Shown here in pieces: positions 25,825 through 34,573 of a stretch of 64,000 nt of DNA (positions are counted from its first letter, which is position 1; each line of letters starts with the position of its first letter). Source of the DNA: JADJPL01 sp040382095 (GTDB lineage: Bacteria > Bacteroidota > Bacteroidia > Chitinophagales > Saprospiraceae); contig JBEIGB010000005.1 in NCBI GenBank assembly GCA_040382095.1, forward strand, positions 21,064-85,063, written 5' to 3'. The translations under genes and the position numbers were made by a program. The notes under the pieces were generated by a model, which worked only from the letters and a program-made list of their open reading frames with translations, had not been told where the DNA came from and did not search any database.

Positions 25825-27627
25825 TTAAAGGGCGTATGTATTTGCCTCGATTAGAGTGGCGGCGACTTTTCGGCGCAGTTGTACCGTATTGCGGGCGGGA
25901 TATTTAGAAAAGCGCTTGACGCCCATGAGGAACGTGCGGAGCAGATCGCCTTCCGCAAAAGCTGCAAGTGCGGTTGAAGCCGTATGTTGGATACGGAAAG
26001 TGGCATCGTGGAAATAGGTTTGCAGGATAGCATCGTAGATATCCATCGGAAGGGCTGCTGTACCTTTCTGGCGGAGTTTTTCCACACGGAGCAGCAGGGA
26101 TTCTGCCATAAAAACCTCGATCATCATATCTGCGATGTTCATGAGGATTTCCTGGGATTCTTTGAGATCAATTTTGCCGTCCATCTGCATTTTTGCAGCA
26201 GCCCCGGTGCAGATGAGGGTAATTTTCTTGAAGTTTTCCACGGCGATTTTTTCCTCTCCATAAGGGCCTTCGGGGGTTTCGACAGAAGGCATAGATGCGA
26301 GCTCTTTCTGAACCGCCCATGCCGGCCCTACCAGATCAATCGCTCCTTTCATGGCACGCTTATAGAGCATATCCACTGCCAGCATGCGGTTGATTTCATT
26401 AGTACCTTCGAAGATGCGGTTGATACGGGCGTCGCGGTATGCGCGCGCTGCGGGCGCCTCTTCTGAAAAGCCCATTCCACCGTAGATTTGCACCATTTCA
26501 TCCACTACATAATCCAGTACTTCTGAGCCGGCTACTTTGATGATCGCACATTCGATCGCATATTCTTCTGCAGCGATTTGCTTTGCCGCTACATAGCCTG
26601 CTCCTCCGGCCACTGCTTCCTGGTTTTTGAGTTCGATCATATTGGAAACGCGGTAAACGGCACTTTCGAGTGCAAAGACGCGGATAGCCTGTTCGGCGAG
26701 TTTATGCTGGATAGCTCCAAAGCTGGATATTGGGCATTGAAACTGGATGCGTTCGTTGGCATATTGGACGGAGAAGGAGGAGATTTTTTTGCATCCGCCC
26801 ATCACCCCTGCACCGAGTTTGAATCGGCCGATATTAAGGACATTAAATGCGATGAGGTGGCCTTTTCCGATTTCGCCCAGTAGGTTTTCGGCAGGTACTT
26901 TGACGTTTTCGAAGAACATCTGCCTGGTGGAAGAGCCTTTGATGCCGAGTTTGTTTTCTTCTGCCCCGAAGCTAAGGCCGTCGCTGTTCCGCTCGACGAT
27001 GAATCCTGTGAATTTTTCGCCACTGATTTTAGCGAATACGATGAAGATATCGGCGAAGCCCGAGTTGGTGATCCACATTTTCTGGCCATTGAGGATATAG
27101 TGGCGGCCATCTTCACTGAGGTCTGCGCGGGTTTTCGCTGCCAGGGCATCAGAGCCGGAACCCGGTTCGGTGAGGCAGTAGGAGGCTTTAAGGTCACCGG
27201 AAATGAGTCTTGGGAGGTATTTTTGCTTTTGTTCTTCGGTCCCGTAATAGAGGATAGGCAACATCCCGATCCCGGTATGAGCGGAGAATGTTACCGAGAA
27301 TGATCCGGAATTACCCATTTCCTCGGTAATAAAGGTGTTGGAGTTGTTATCCAGTTCCATACCGCCGTACGCTTCGGGCATGTGTGCGCCGAGGAGGCCG
27401 AGCTCTGCGACTTTTTTCAGTAAGGCGGCACTTAGGCCAGGTTCCTGTTTTTCGATGCGCTCATAGACCGGGAAGATATCGTTTTCGACGAAACCCCTGA
27501 CGGTTTCCCGGATCATGACCTGTTCCTCATTGATATCTTCCGGGATATAAACATCCTCGGGGTTGGATGCTTTGAGGAGGAACTGGCCCCCGGCGAGTGC
27601 TTGCTGTGCGATAGTGGAATCCGTCAT
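25825..27627 (-). CDS. Acyl-CoA dehydrogenase with C-terminal extension (VLCAD-like)
   Basis: A 600-residue acyl-CoA dehydrogenase. The first 430 residues hold the normal three-domain fold: the SYCLTEPGSGSDA motif in the middle domain, the WITNSGFADIFIVFAK segment, QIYGGMGFSEE, and the catalytic glutamate in RIFEGTNEINRML. The remaining 170 residues are a helical C-terminal domain like that of mammalian VLCAD/ACAD9, which in those enzymes mediates membrane association and dimer stability. Long-chain substrates are therefore likely (inference). It is a single gene, convergent with the OmpH-like gene and followed by a terminator. Confidence 0.92.
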   Translation of the reverse strand: MTDSTIAQQALAGGQFLLKASNPEDVYIPEDINEEQVMIRETVRGFVENDIFPVYERIEKQEPGLSAALLKKVAELGLLGAHMPEAYGGMELDNNSNTFITEEMGNSGSFSVTFSAHTGIGMLPILYYGTEEQKQKYLPRLISGDLKASYCLTEPGSGSDALAAKTRADLSEDGRHYILNGQKMWITNSGFADIFIVFAKISGEKFTGFIVERNSDGLSFGAEENKLGIKGSSTRQMFFENVKVPAENLLGEIGKGHLIAFNVLNIGRFKLGAGVMGGCKKISSFSVQYANERIQFQCPISSFGAIQHKLAEQAIRVFALESAVYRVSNMIELKNQEAVAGGAGYVAAKQIAAEEYAIECAIIKVAGSEVLDYVVDEMVQIYGGMGFSEEAPAARAYRDARINRIFEGTNEINRMLAVDMLYKRAMKGAIDLVGPAWAVQKELASMPSVETPEGPYGEEKIAVENFKKITLICTGAAAKMQMDGKIDLKESQEILMNIADMMIEVFMAESLLLRVEKLRQKGTAALPMDIYDAILQTYFHDATFRIQHTASTALAAFAEGDLLRTFLMGVKRFSKYPARNTVQLRRKVAATLIEANTYAL

Positions 27628-27824
27628 GGCGATTATGTTTGATTATCTTAAATAGCGAATTTTCGCTGTAAAAATACAGCAATTCATCCTTTTTGTAAAT
27701 AGCAGGACGTGATTTTTTGCGAAAATTCGCTAAAATAGATTTATCGGGATAGGTTAGGGCGGAAAAAAGGCATTTTAACCCGCGCCGATTTCGTCACGAC
27801 AGGTCAACTATGGCGATGACAAGA

Positions 27825-28229
27825 TTATTCTTTCAGTGTTTCGACTTTGTACACCAGATATTGGGTTTTCCCTTGCCAGGGCATAACTTTTAATTTTTGC
27901 TTGTAGTGCAGTTTTACCCTGCTGCCTTCGCTGCTGCTGATGGCTTCATACGTTTTTCTGGAGTTGGCGGAAAAGTCCCAGGTTTTGACGGCGAGGTCGC
28001 TGCGGGTGGCCAGGTTGAGGGTACCTTCATAGGTTTTGAAGAGTAATCCTTTATAACTGATTTTCATGACATACCCAATACGTGTACCTTCGCTGTAGGT
28101 GAAATTGCACACCAGAAAATAGCCGGCCAGTGCGACGCTGGCGAGCAGGAGCAGATAAAGGAGTACCTTGCGTGCCCGCTTTTTGATGTTCTGCCTGCCT
28201 TCTTCGACGACTTGTTGGAATTCGCTCAT
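27825..28229 (-). CDS. Small single-pass membrane protein, conserved in Bacteroidota
   Basis: A 134-residue protein with one membrane span (VLLYLLLLASVALAGYFLV, about residues 23-41) after a charged N-terminus, and a small beta-rich domain: YSEGTRIGYVMKISYKGLLFKTYEG, then WDFSA. From family knowledge, such proteins are sometimes labelled 6-phosphogluconate dehydrogenase in databases, but nothing here resembles that enzyme. Function unknown. The ATG at 28229 is preferred to a TTG at 28238. It follows galE by 60 bases on the same strand. Confidence 0.75.
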   Translation of the reverse strand: MSEFQQVVEEGRQNIKKRARKVLLYLLLLASVALAGYFLVCNFTYSEGTRIGYVMKISYKGLLFKTYEGTLNLATRSDLAVKTWDFSANSRKTYEAISSSEGSRVKLHYKQKLKVMPWQGKTQYLVYKVETLKE

Positions 28230-28289
28230 AATGGACAATATTTTAGAGGATAACAGAAGATTTTTGCTTTTATGGCGTGGTTAGGAAGT

Positions 28290-29315
28290 TTATTGGATGT
28301 GTACGCGTATTTTTTCCCATTCCCAGGCAGTGCGCATGATATCGTCAATATCCCTTTGCGGCGTCCAGCCCAGGATACGGGTTGCTTTGTCGAGGTTAGC
28401 ATAGATTGCAACGACATCCCCTGGCCGTCGTGGCCCGATTGCATAGTTGAGCCTGGTTTTGGCGACTTTCTCGAAAGCATGGATAGCTTCGAGGACGGTG
28501 ACACCTTCTCCGATGCCGAGATTGAACACTTCGCACTGTTCCTGGTTGCGGTGGTAGAGAAGGTATTCCATTGCTTTGGTATGGGCATTGGCGAGGTCCA
28601 TGACGTGGATATAATCCCGGATACAGCTTCCGTCGCGGGTGGGGTAATCATTGCCAAAGACGGTCATTTCTGCCCGTTTCCCTGCGGCGGTTTCGGTAAT
28701 AACCGGTACGAGGTTGCTGGCCGGGTTGCTGGGGTCTTCCCCTATTTTGGCACTTTCATGTGCCCCTGCAGGATTAAAATAACGCAAAAGAACGGTATTG
28801 AGGTTAGTATTGGCGCGGGTATAGTCCATTAAAATATCCTCGCCCATTTGTTTGGTACGTGCGTAGGGCGATTCTGCTTCCTGGCGGGGGGTCATTTCCG
28901 TTACGGGGAGTGCGCGGGCATTGCCATACACCGAGCAGGAAGAAGAAAAGATTAAATGCTGTATCTTAGCCTCGGCCATACACTCCAGGAGGTTGAGGAG
29001 GCCGAGCATATTGTTGCGATAGTAATGGAGGGGTTTTTGGACGGATTCTCCGACTGCTTTGAGGGCGGCGAAATGGATGACGCCCTGGATATCGGCGTGT
29101 TCGAGGAATACGCGGCGCAGGCCTTCCAGATCACAGAGGTCGGTGGGGTAGTTAAGGACTTGCTTTGCGGTGATTTGTTTGATTCCGTCGAGTACAGATG
29201 CCCTGGAGTTGGAAAGGTTGTCCACCGAGACGGGGGAATAGCCGTGATCCAGTAAATCCACGATGGTATGGCTTCCAATATAGCCGCAGCCGCCCGTTAC
29301 GAGAATTTTAGGCAT
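28290..29315 (-). CDS. galE: UDP-glucose 4-epimerase
   Basis: A 341-residue extended short-chain dehydrogenase that interconverts UDP-glucose and UDP-galactose with bound NAD. The Rossmann motif GGCGYIGSH is at residues 8-16, the catalytic pair is in SSSCSVYG and YARTKQMGE (YxxxK), and the substrate loop RYFNPAGAH is present, as is the C-terminal RRPGDVVAIYANLDKA. It supplies galactose donors for polysaccharides, fitting the envelope-sugar genes downstream of the divergent promoter. Its start is only 38 bases from the start of cysQ on the other strand. Confidence 0.96.
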   Translation of the reverse strand: MPKILVTGGCGYIGSHTIVDLLDHGYSPVSVDNLSNSRASVLDGIKQITAKQVLNYPTDLCDLEGLRRVFLEHADIQGVIHFAALKAVGESVQKPLHYYRNNMLGLLNLLECMAEAKIQHLIFSSSCSVYGNARALPVTEMTPRQEAESPYARTKQMGEDILMDYTRANTNLNTVLLRYFNPAGAHESAKIGEDPSNPASNLVPVITETAAGKRAEMTVFGNDYPTRDGSCIRDYIHVMDLANAHTKAMEYLLYHRNQEQCEVFNLGIGEGVTVLEAIHAFEKVAKTRLNYAIGPRRPGDVVAIYANLDKATRILGWTPQRDIDDIMRTAWEWEKIRVHIQ

Positions 29316-29353
29316 AATTATCTATTTTTACGCCTGTAAAATTGCAAAAAAGA

Positions 29354-30148
29354 ATGGATAAAAGCGGGTTATTGGAGCATGTTAAATCTATTGCGCGGGC
29401 AGCTGGTGCGGCAATTATGGCTTTCTACCGGCAGACGGACCTGGGCATAACGCACAAAGCGGATGATTCCCCGCTCACTTTAGCCGATCAGGCTTCCAAT
29501 CAGATAATATGTGAATCGTTGAAGAGGTTATTGCCGGTCTTTCCGATTATTTCTGAAGAAAACCGGGCGCTGGCCTATTCGGGGAGGCGGGGATTTGAAT
29601 ACGCCTGGCTGGTTGACCCGCTCGATGGTACGCGGGAATTTATAGCAGGGAATGAGGACTTCACGGTCAATATTGCACTGCTGAAGGGGAATCGTCCTGA
29701 GCTTGGGGTAGTATTTGTGCCCGCTCTTGGGGAAATCTACTGGGCGGGCCGGGATATGGGTGCTTTTGGGGAATATGAGGGCAGGGTACATACCTTGCAG
29801 GCAGCGAATTTTGACTTTTCATCGCCTGGCCTGAGGGTACTTTGTTCCCGTTCGCATGCCGACGCGCGCACCGCTGCTTTTATTGAGCGCCTGGACGCCC
29901 CGGAGCGGATTTCGCGGGGCAGCGCTTTAAAATTTATGCTACTGGCGCGTGGCGATGCAGAGCTCTACCCCCGTATGGGGCCGACTATGGAATGGGATAC
30001 GGCTGCAGCACAGATTATAGTAGAAGAAGCCGGGGGCTGGGTGGTAGATGCTGAAACAAAATTACCTTTGACCTACAACAAGGAGGAGCTGCGGAATCCC
30101 TACTTTATCGCTGCGGGGAAGTCCGTTACAAACCCATTGGTATGGTGA
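29354..30148 (+). CDS. cysQ: 3'(2'),5'-bisphosphate nucleotidase
   Basis: A 264-residue member of the inositol monophosphatase superfamily that removes the 3' phosphate from PAP(S), protecting sulfate assimilation from inhibition. The metal-binding motifs are clear: SEEN, DPLDGTREF (from about residue 88), and WDTAAAQIIVEEAGG near the C-terminus. Lithium-sensitive Mg-dependent catalysis is expected from the family. The frame is open to a TTG at 29342, but the ATG at 29354 is the natural start. Its stop overlaps the start of the GT2 gene by 7 bases. Substrate could also be another phosphorylated sugar or inositol. Confidence 0.92.
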   Translation: MDKSGLLEHVKSIARAAGAAIMAFYRQTDLGITHKADDSPLTLADQASNQIICESLKRLLPVFPIISEENRALAYSGRRGFEYAWLVDPLDGTREFIAGNEDFTVNIALLKGNRPELGVVFVPALGEIYWAGRDMGAFGEYEGRVHTLQAANFDFSSPGLRVLCSRSHADARTAAFIERLDAPERISRGSALKFMLLARGDAELYPRMGPTMEWDTAAAQIIVEEAGGWVVDAETKLPLTYNKEELRNPYFIAAGKSVTNPLVW

Positions 30149-30900
30149 ATATTTCGCTGGTTGTCATAACGTATAATGAAGCAGATAACATTCGCCGCTG
30201 CCTGGAGAGCGCGGTGGGGGTTGTTGACGAAATTGTGGTGGTGGATTCTGTTTCGACCGATGCGACGGTTGCGATTGCGGAGTCCTTTGGGGCAAGGGTT
30301 GTTGTGCAGCCATTTCTGGGTTATGTTGCACAGAAACGGCTTGCGATTTCCCAGGCACTCCATCCGGTCGTATTATCGTTAGATGCCGATGAGGTATTGT
30401 CGGAGACACTTCGGATGTCTATTTTGGAGGTAAAAGCTAATTGGGTCTGTGATTGTTATTTTATGAACCGGCTGAGCAATATCGGTGGCAGGTGGATCCG
30501 GTATGGTGCTTGGTATCCTGACCGCAAGATGCGGCTTTTCGACCGTGGGAAGTATACCTTGGAGGGGATTGACCCGCATGACAAGTTCGTTCCGGTGCCT
30601 GGCGCTTCGAGTGCCCGTCTCAAGGGGGATATTCTGCACTATACGAATGTAGATATTGCTGGCAGGGCGGCTACAGTGAATAAGTTTAGCACGCTGGCAG
30701 CTAAGGCATTCAACGAACGCGGCAAACGCGGTTCCTGGGGGCGTTTACTTTTCAAGCCCTTTTTCCGTTTTGTTGTGGAGTACTTTTTGCGGCTTGGCTT
30801 CCTTGATGGGTTTTACGGGTTTATCATCGCGATGACTTCTGCGCAGTATGTGTTTTTACGCGAGGCAAAATTGATGGAACTGCAAAGTACAGGTAAATAA
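30142..30900 (+). CDS. Glycosyltransferase family 2 (LPS core type)
   Basis: A 252-residue GT-A enzyme of the WaaE/KdtX-like group. The N-terminal strand is SLVVITYNEADNIRRCLES, followed by EIVVVDS and the DADE metal-binding motif (SLDADEVLS). W-x-x-R segments (WIRYGAWYPDRKMRLF) and the C-terminal hydrophobic stretch FRFVVEYFLRLGFLDG fit membrane-associated core glycosyltransferases. The acceptor and sugar cannot be fixed. Its ATG lies inside the last codons of cysQ and it is followed by lpxH after 19 bases, a likely operon with LPS context. Confidence 0.92.
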   Translation: MVNISLVVITYNEADNIRRCLESAVGVVDEIVVVDSVSTDATVAIAESFGARVVVQPFLGYVAQKRLAISQALHPVVLSLDADEVLSETLRMSILEVKANWVCDCYFMNRLSNIGGRWIRYGAWYPDRKMRLFDRGKYTLEGIDPHDKFVPVPGASSARLKGDILHYTNVDIAGRAATVNKFSTLAAKAFNERGKRGSWGRLLFKPFFRFVVEYFLRLGFLDGFYGFIIAMTSAQYVFLREAKLMELQSTGK

Positions 30901-30919
30901 AGGTATTGATGATTAAAGC

Positions 30920-31708
30920 ATGACAGCGGGCAAAAAAATATATTTCGCTTCTGATTTCCATCTTGGCATGGATGGGCGCCTGAGCAGCAGGGAGCGCGAG
31001 TTGCAGTTGCTGCGCTGGCTGGACCAGATTTCAGCAGATGCGGAAGAAGTGTTCCTGGTGGGTGATTTATTCGATTTTTGGTTTGAATATCGCAGCGTAG
31101 TCCCCAGGGGGTTTGTGCGTTTTTTGGGAAAGCTGGCAGCATTGCGCGATGGGGGGCTTCCGATCCACATATTTATTGGCAACCACGATATGTGGATGTT
31201 CGATTATTTTGAGCGGGAGCTGGGTATTCCGGTATACCGGGGACCTGTGGTCCGCGAGTTTGGTGGAAAAACGTTTTTCATAGGCCATGGAGATGGGCTG
31301 GGACCGGATGATTACGGATATAAGCTCATAAAAAAAATCTTCAGGAATCCGTTTTGCCAGTGGGCATTTGGGCTGCTGCACCCCGATGTGGGAGTTGGGT
31401 TGGCAAATTACCTTTCAGGAAGGAGCAGGGCATCGAACCCACCTGCCCCAGAGTTTCTCGGAGAAGGGCAAGAGTGGCTGATCGCATATTGCCACCGGAA
31501 GCTCGAAACGGTAGTGGCGGACTATTTTATTTTTGGGCACCGCCATCTGCCGATAGACTATACGCTGAAGAATGGTACGAGCCGATATATCAACCTTGGC
31601 GATTGGCTATATTATAATACGTATGCAGTATTCGATGGCACCGATTTACAGCTTGTTTTTTTTGATCGTCCGGGCGGGAAAATTTTTGGGCGGACGCTGC
31701 CGGGGTAA
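30920..31708 (+). CDS. lpxH: UDP-2,3-diacylglucosamine diphosphatase
   Basis: A 262-residue calcineurin-like phosphoesterase catalysing the fourth step of lipid A synthesis, release of lipid X from UDP-diacylglucosamine. Metal ligands are in SDFHLG (Asp12, His14), VGDLFDFW (Asp49), IGNHDMW (Asn88, His89), GHGDGLG and FGHRHLP. The hydrophobic cap helix region with DYGYKLIKK is typical of the Bacteroidota LpxH form. The end of the gene overlaps the possible start of the following exported protein. Context with GT2 and rfaE2 agrees with LPS assembly. Confidence 0.93.
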   Translation: MTAGKKIYFASDFHLGMDGRLSSRERELQLLRWLDQISADAEEVFLVGDLFDFWFEYRSVVPRGFVRFLGKLAALRDGGLPIHIFIGNHDMWMFDYFERELGIPVYRGPVVREFGGKTFFIGHGDGLGPDDYGYKLIKKIFRNPFCQWAFGLLHPDVGVGLANYLSGRSRASNPPAPEFLGEGQEWLIAYCHRKLETVVADYFIFGHRHLPIDYTLKNGTSRYINLGDWLYYNTYAVFDGTDLQLVFFDRPGGKIFGRTLPG

Positions 31709-31733
31709 TGGGGTAATCGCACTATTGATTTTT

Positions 31734-32495
31734 ATGCCCGGCCTTGCGCCTGCTCAAACAAGCTGGGGTGGGGCAGTGCTGGAATGGGAGACCACGATAG
31801 GTGCAAAAGGCTTGTCCGTGGATAGGCTCGGGCAGGTTTATGTACTTACCCCTGACCAGCAATTGGTGCGGTTTGGTGCGGATGGCGTGCCTAAGGGGGT
31901 ATTTGCACAACCTGCGCTGGGTCGCCTGAGCGGGATAGATGTCAGCGACCCGCTCTCTCCGCTACTTTGGTATCCCGATTTCCAGGCGGTTGTACTATTG
32001 GACCGGACGATGGGTTTACTTGCGACCCTTTACCTTCCTTCAGAAGTTTTTGCTTACCCCACACTGGTAGCCAGGGGTAGAGATAACCGTATCTGGGTAT
32101 TTGACAAATTCCATAATCGCTTGATGTCTATTGATGCACAGGGGCGTTTACTGGGGCAGAGCCAGGAGCTCAGCCTGGGGGCGCAAGGGCCGAAAGATCC
32201 ACAGTTGCTGGTAGGGGACGAGGAGGGCTTTTTTCTTTGCGATAGTCTCCAGGGCTTGTGGCGTTTTGATCGTCTTGGTCAATTTCAGTATTTTGTTCCT
32301 GAAAAAAATATACAGGCAGTTCTTCCTTTGTCAGGCAATCGGGCTATTCTTCGCAGTGGGGATGGTTTTTTACTGCTCGATATTGGACGGCTGCCCACGC
32401 CTGTTGATTTTCCTTTTGCTGCGGTATTTCTTTCGCTGCAGGGAGATGTTATGGCTACCTGGGGAGGAGGGGTCCTGCGATACTACCGGAAATAA
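31734..32495 (+). CDS. Exported propeller-like protein of unknown function
   Basis: About 254 residues from the ATG at 31734; the mature part begins near AQTSWGG. Repeats of the form LSVDRLGQVYVLT, GRDNRIWVFDKFHNRLMSID and FDRLGQFQYF suggest a small NHL-like beta propeller. Similar proteins are widespread in Bacteroidota without a known role. The start is unsettled: the frame continues upstream, and a complete signal peptide (GNGVIALLIFMPGLAPAQ preceded by Arg) requires a start inside lpxH, for example the ATG at 31623 or 31635. The overlap would be 74-86 bases. Confidence 0.65.
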   Translation: MPGLAPAQTSWGGAVLEWETTIGAKGLSVDRLGQVYVLTPDQQLVRFGADGVPKGVFAQPALGRLSGIDVSDPLSPLLWYPDFQAVVLLDRTMGLLATLYLPSEVFAYPTLVARGRDNRIWVFDKFHNRLMSIDAQGRLLGQSQELSLGAQGPKDPQLLVGDEEGFFLCDSLQGLWRFDRLGQFQYFVPEKNIQAVLPLSGNRAILRSGDGFLLLDIGRLPTPVDFPFAAVFLSLQGDVMATWGGGVLRYYRK

Positions 32496-32499
32496 AAAA

Positions 32500-32523
32500 A
32501 TCCCCTTCTTTGCAGAAGAGGAT
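32500..32523 (+). terminator. Short hairpin after the lpxH operon
   Basis: A 10-bp stem with one mismatch (32500-32509 with 32514-32523) and 4-base loop, 5 bases after the stop codon. Preceded by an A-run; the following T-run is poor. Confidence 0.5.
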
Positions 32524-32627
32524 CAAAATGGCATTGTGGAGTTAACAGAACTTCTATGCTGACATTTGCAATATATCTTCGGGGCGTGCGTGTATCGCAT
32601 TTATGAATCAAAGGACGTGGATTTTGG

Positions 32628-33881
32628 TTACCCCTCGTCTTCGTCCCTGGTAGGTCGGCCCGCCTGGAGTTGGTCCTGATAATCGCGCAGCACTTCCCAT
32701 TCGTTGTTCATTGCCAGTCTGGCCTGTGCTGGCCATGTATCGGCGCTTACGAAATGTAGCTGCGGTGCAGTGATCTGAATAATCGTTTCCAACTCGCCTG
32801 GGTCGCTTTTTGACAGATCTTCAAAAGTCAGGATACCTGCCTTATGCAGGATTTCTTCGATGGCCGGGCCTATTCCTTCAACGACTTTGAGGTCGTCGGC
32901 GCTGCTTTGAGGGGCATTAGGGATTTGATTTTCTTCAGGTTGGAGCTGCATAAGACGACTTGCCTGGCCAACCCAGTCGTCTTTTAGGATGCGACCATCA
33001 AAAAATTCGATTTGCCGGGTGACCGTTTCAATTTTTTCCGTATCCCAACTGGCGATTTCCTGGAAGGTAAAGATCCCGATTTCATTGAGCTTTTTTTGCA
33101 GGAAAGGGCCAATGCCGTTTATCAGGGTCAGGTTGTCCGATATAAGGGCTGAGCGCGTATCACCGGGGATGGGGTCAACAACGAAGCGGATGGGTTCGAA
33201 GAGGATTTCTTCTTGCTCTTTATCTTCGTATAGTGGAGCTGATGGGGCTGGTTCTAAAGACCTTGACGCTGTAGGTGTGTCGGTTTTTGGAAACCGGTGT
33301 TGATCTCGGGACTGTTCGAGTTGGCGGAGGCGTTGTTCGATTTCAGAAAGGCGTGATTCTGCGAAAGTACCGATTAATGTCTGGGAAGTCCCCATGATTT
33401 TTTCCTCTTCGGAAGCACTGGTCACCTCCGAGGCGCCCTGCTGTGCAATTAACTGGGCGTTACGGGTTTTTAGGCCGATGATCTGGTCGTTGAGGTCTTC
33501 TATTGTGGTCAGGTATTGTTTTACCGTTGCGGTTGCCTTATCGAGGTGATATTGGGTAGAGGAGCGGTCATTTTCCAGCTGCTGTTTATCTGCTTCCAAC
33601 TGCCTGTACCCCGCGCTTGTTGCTTCGAGCTCAAATTGGAGCCGGTTTAAGTCTGCTTTCAGAAGGTCGAGGGCTTCATTTAGTTTTTGACTTTCTGCAT
33701 CTGCTGCCGACAGCATGGCTGTTTGCTGGGCCAATGTGAGATCCGATGCCTTTATTTTAGACCTGTTGATCCACCAGGCCCCCAGGAATCCAATCATAAA
33801 GGCAAGAATTGCCAGGGTCAGTACGAGGATGGTTTCCTGAGCGTCCCATGCGCTGAATAACTGAGCAAAGTTTCGGTTCAT
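32628..33881 (-). CDS. Membrane-anchored coiled-coil protein with two helix-hairpin-helix domains
   Basis: A 417-residue protein. One transmembrane span (LVLTLAILAFMIGFLGAWWI, about 19-38) is followed by a coiled coil around 50-140, a variable linker, and two related C-terminal domains. These begin LTLINGIGPFLQKKLNEIGI and LKVVEGIGPAIEEILHKAGI, each followed by TFxEIA/TFEDL and a W(V/P)xQAxRL end. Both GIGP units are helix-hairpin-helix motifs known from nucleic-acid-binding proteins, here in the DUF4332/FEN1-like arrangement. A DNA-tethering role at the membrane is an inference. It is transcribed alone from a TACCTTTG promoter. Confidence 0.82.
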   Translation of the reverse strand: MNRNFAQLFSAWDAQETILVLTLAILAFMIGFLGAWWINRSKIKASDLTLAQQTAMLSAADAESQKLNEALDLLKADLNRLQFELEATSAGYRQLEADKQQLENDRSSTQYHLDKATATVKQYLTTIEDLNDQIIGLKTRNAQLIAQQGASEVTSASEEEKIMGTSQTLIGTFAESRLSEIEQRLRQLEQSRDQHRFPKTDTPTASRSLEPAPSAPLYEDKEQEEILFEPIRFVVDPIPGDTRSALISDNLTLINGIGPFLQKKLNEIGIFTFQEIASWDTEKIETVTRQIEFFDGRILKDDWVGQASRLMQLQPEENQIPNAPQSSADDLKVVEGIGPAIEEILHKAGILTFEDLSKSDPGELETIIQITAPQLHFVSADTWPAQARLAMNNEWEVLRDYQDQLQAGRPTRDEDEG

Positions 33882-33911
33882 AGCCTGAAAAATTTATGAT
33901 GGCCAATTCTA

Positions 33912-33919
33912 CAAAGGTA
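33912..33919 (-). promoter_or_regulatory. Promoter core TACCTTTG for the HHH protein
   Basis: On the minus strand TACCTTTG matches TAnnTTTG exactly, 31 bases before the ATG at 33881. Confidence 0.55.
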
Positions 33920-34037
33920 GGTTTAAGAGGGAACAAACTTTTATTTTTGTTGAGTTTATTTGACCGTAAGTAAATATTTTGTGCACAGAAAAACAGTAGA
34001 AGAAGAGAAGCGAATAGATGAAAAATATAAACAGCGT

Positions 34038-34421
34038 ATGAAATTTCGGTGTACCGCGAACAGCATTCGCTTCCGGGTGCGCAAGTCTGATCTTGAGGCA
34101 TTGGAGAGTCGGGGGGAAGTCCGGGAGCGGATAACCTTTGGTCCGGGAGTTGTCCTTTCTTTTGTGTTGAAGCTGGGAGAAGGGGAAGCCATCCATGCAG
34201 GCTTTTTTCAGGGTGCCGTCATTGTTGAGGTACCCCGCAGGGTGGCCCGGGAGTGGATAAGCTCTGCGGAAGTAGGCCTGGAGGTTTTCCAGGGGACGGG
34301 GGTTGAAGGAGCGGTTTTACATGTCCTCATCGAGAAAGATTTTCCTTGCCGGCATACTACGGAAGCGAACCGCGAGGACACTTTTTACGAGCTTGCCCCG
34401 GAGGATCCTTCCGTATGCTGA
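34038..34421 (+). CDS. DUF7009 family protein
   Basis: A 127-residue protein from the ATG at 34038. The opening MKFRCTANSIRFRVRKSD, the central FGPG strand, the W-x-SAEVGL segment and the LIEKDFPC motif match the small DUF7009 family of Bacteroidota and others. No function is known. The open frame continues upstream to a TTG at 33960, but that extension is highly charged and unlike the family. It is divergent from the HHH membrane protein. Confidence 0.8.
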   Translation: MKFRCTANSIRFRVRKSDLEALESRGEVRERITFGPGVVLSFVLKLGEGEAIHAGFFQGAVIVEVPRRVAREWISSAEVGLEVFQGTGVEGAVLHVLIEKDFPCRHTTEANREDTFYELAPEDPSVC

Positions 34422-34573
34422 GGCTATCCGACGTATTTAAAGTTTTTATATATATTCCATGCGATCATGGCGGTCTGGAAACGGATTATTTTCCCGCTAA
34501 GCGCCCCTGGGAGGGGGTACGGAAGGCTTGTTGCATGATGGCTTCCGGCGTGGGCGTAAACCTGCCCGCGCGA

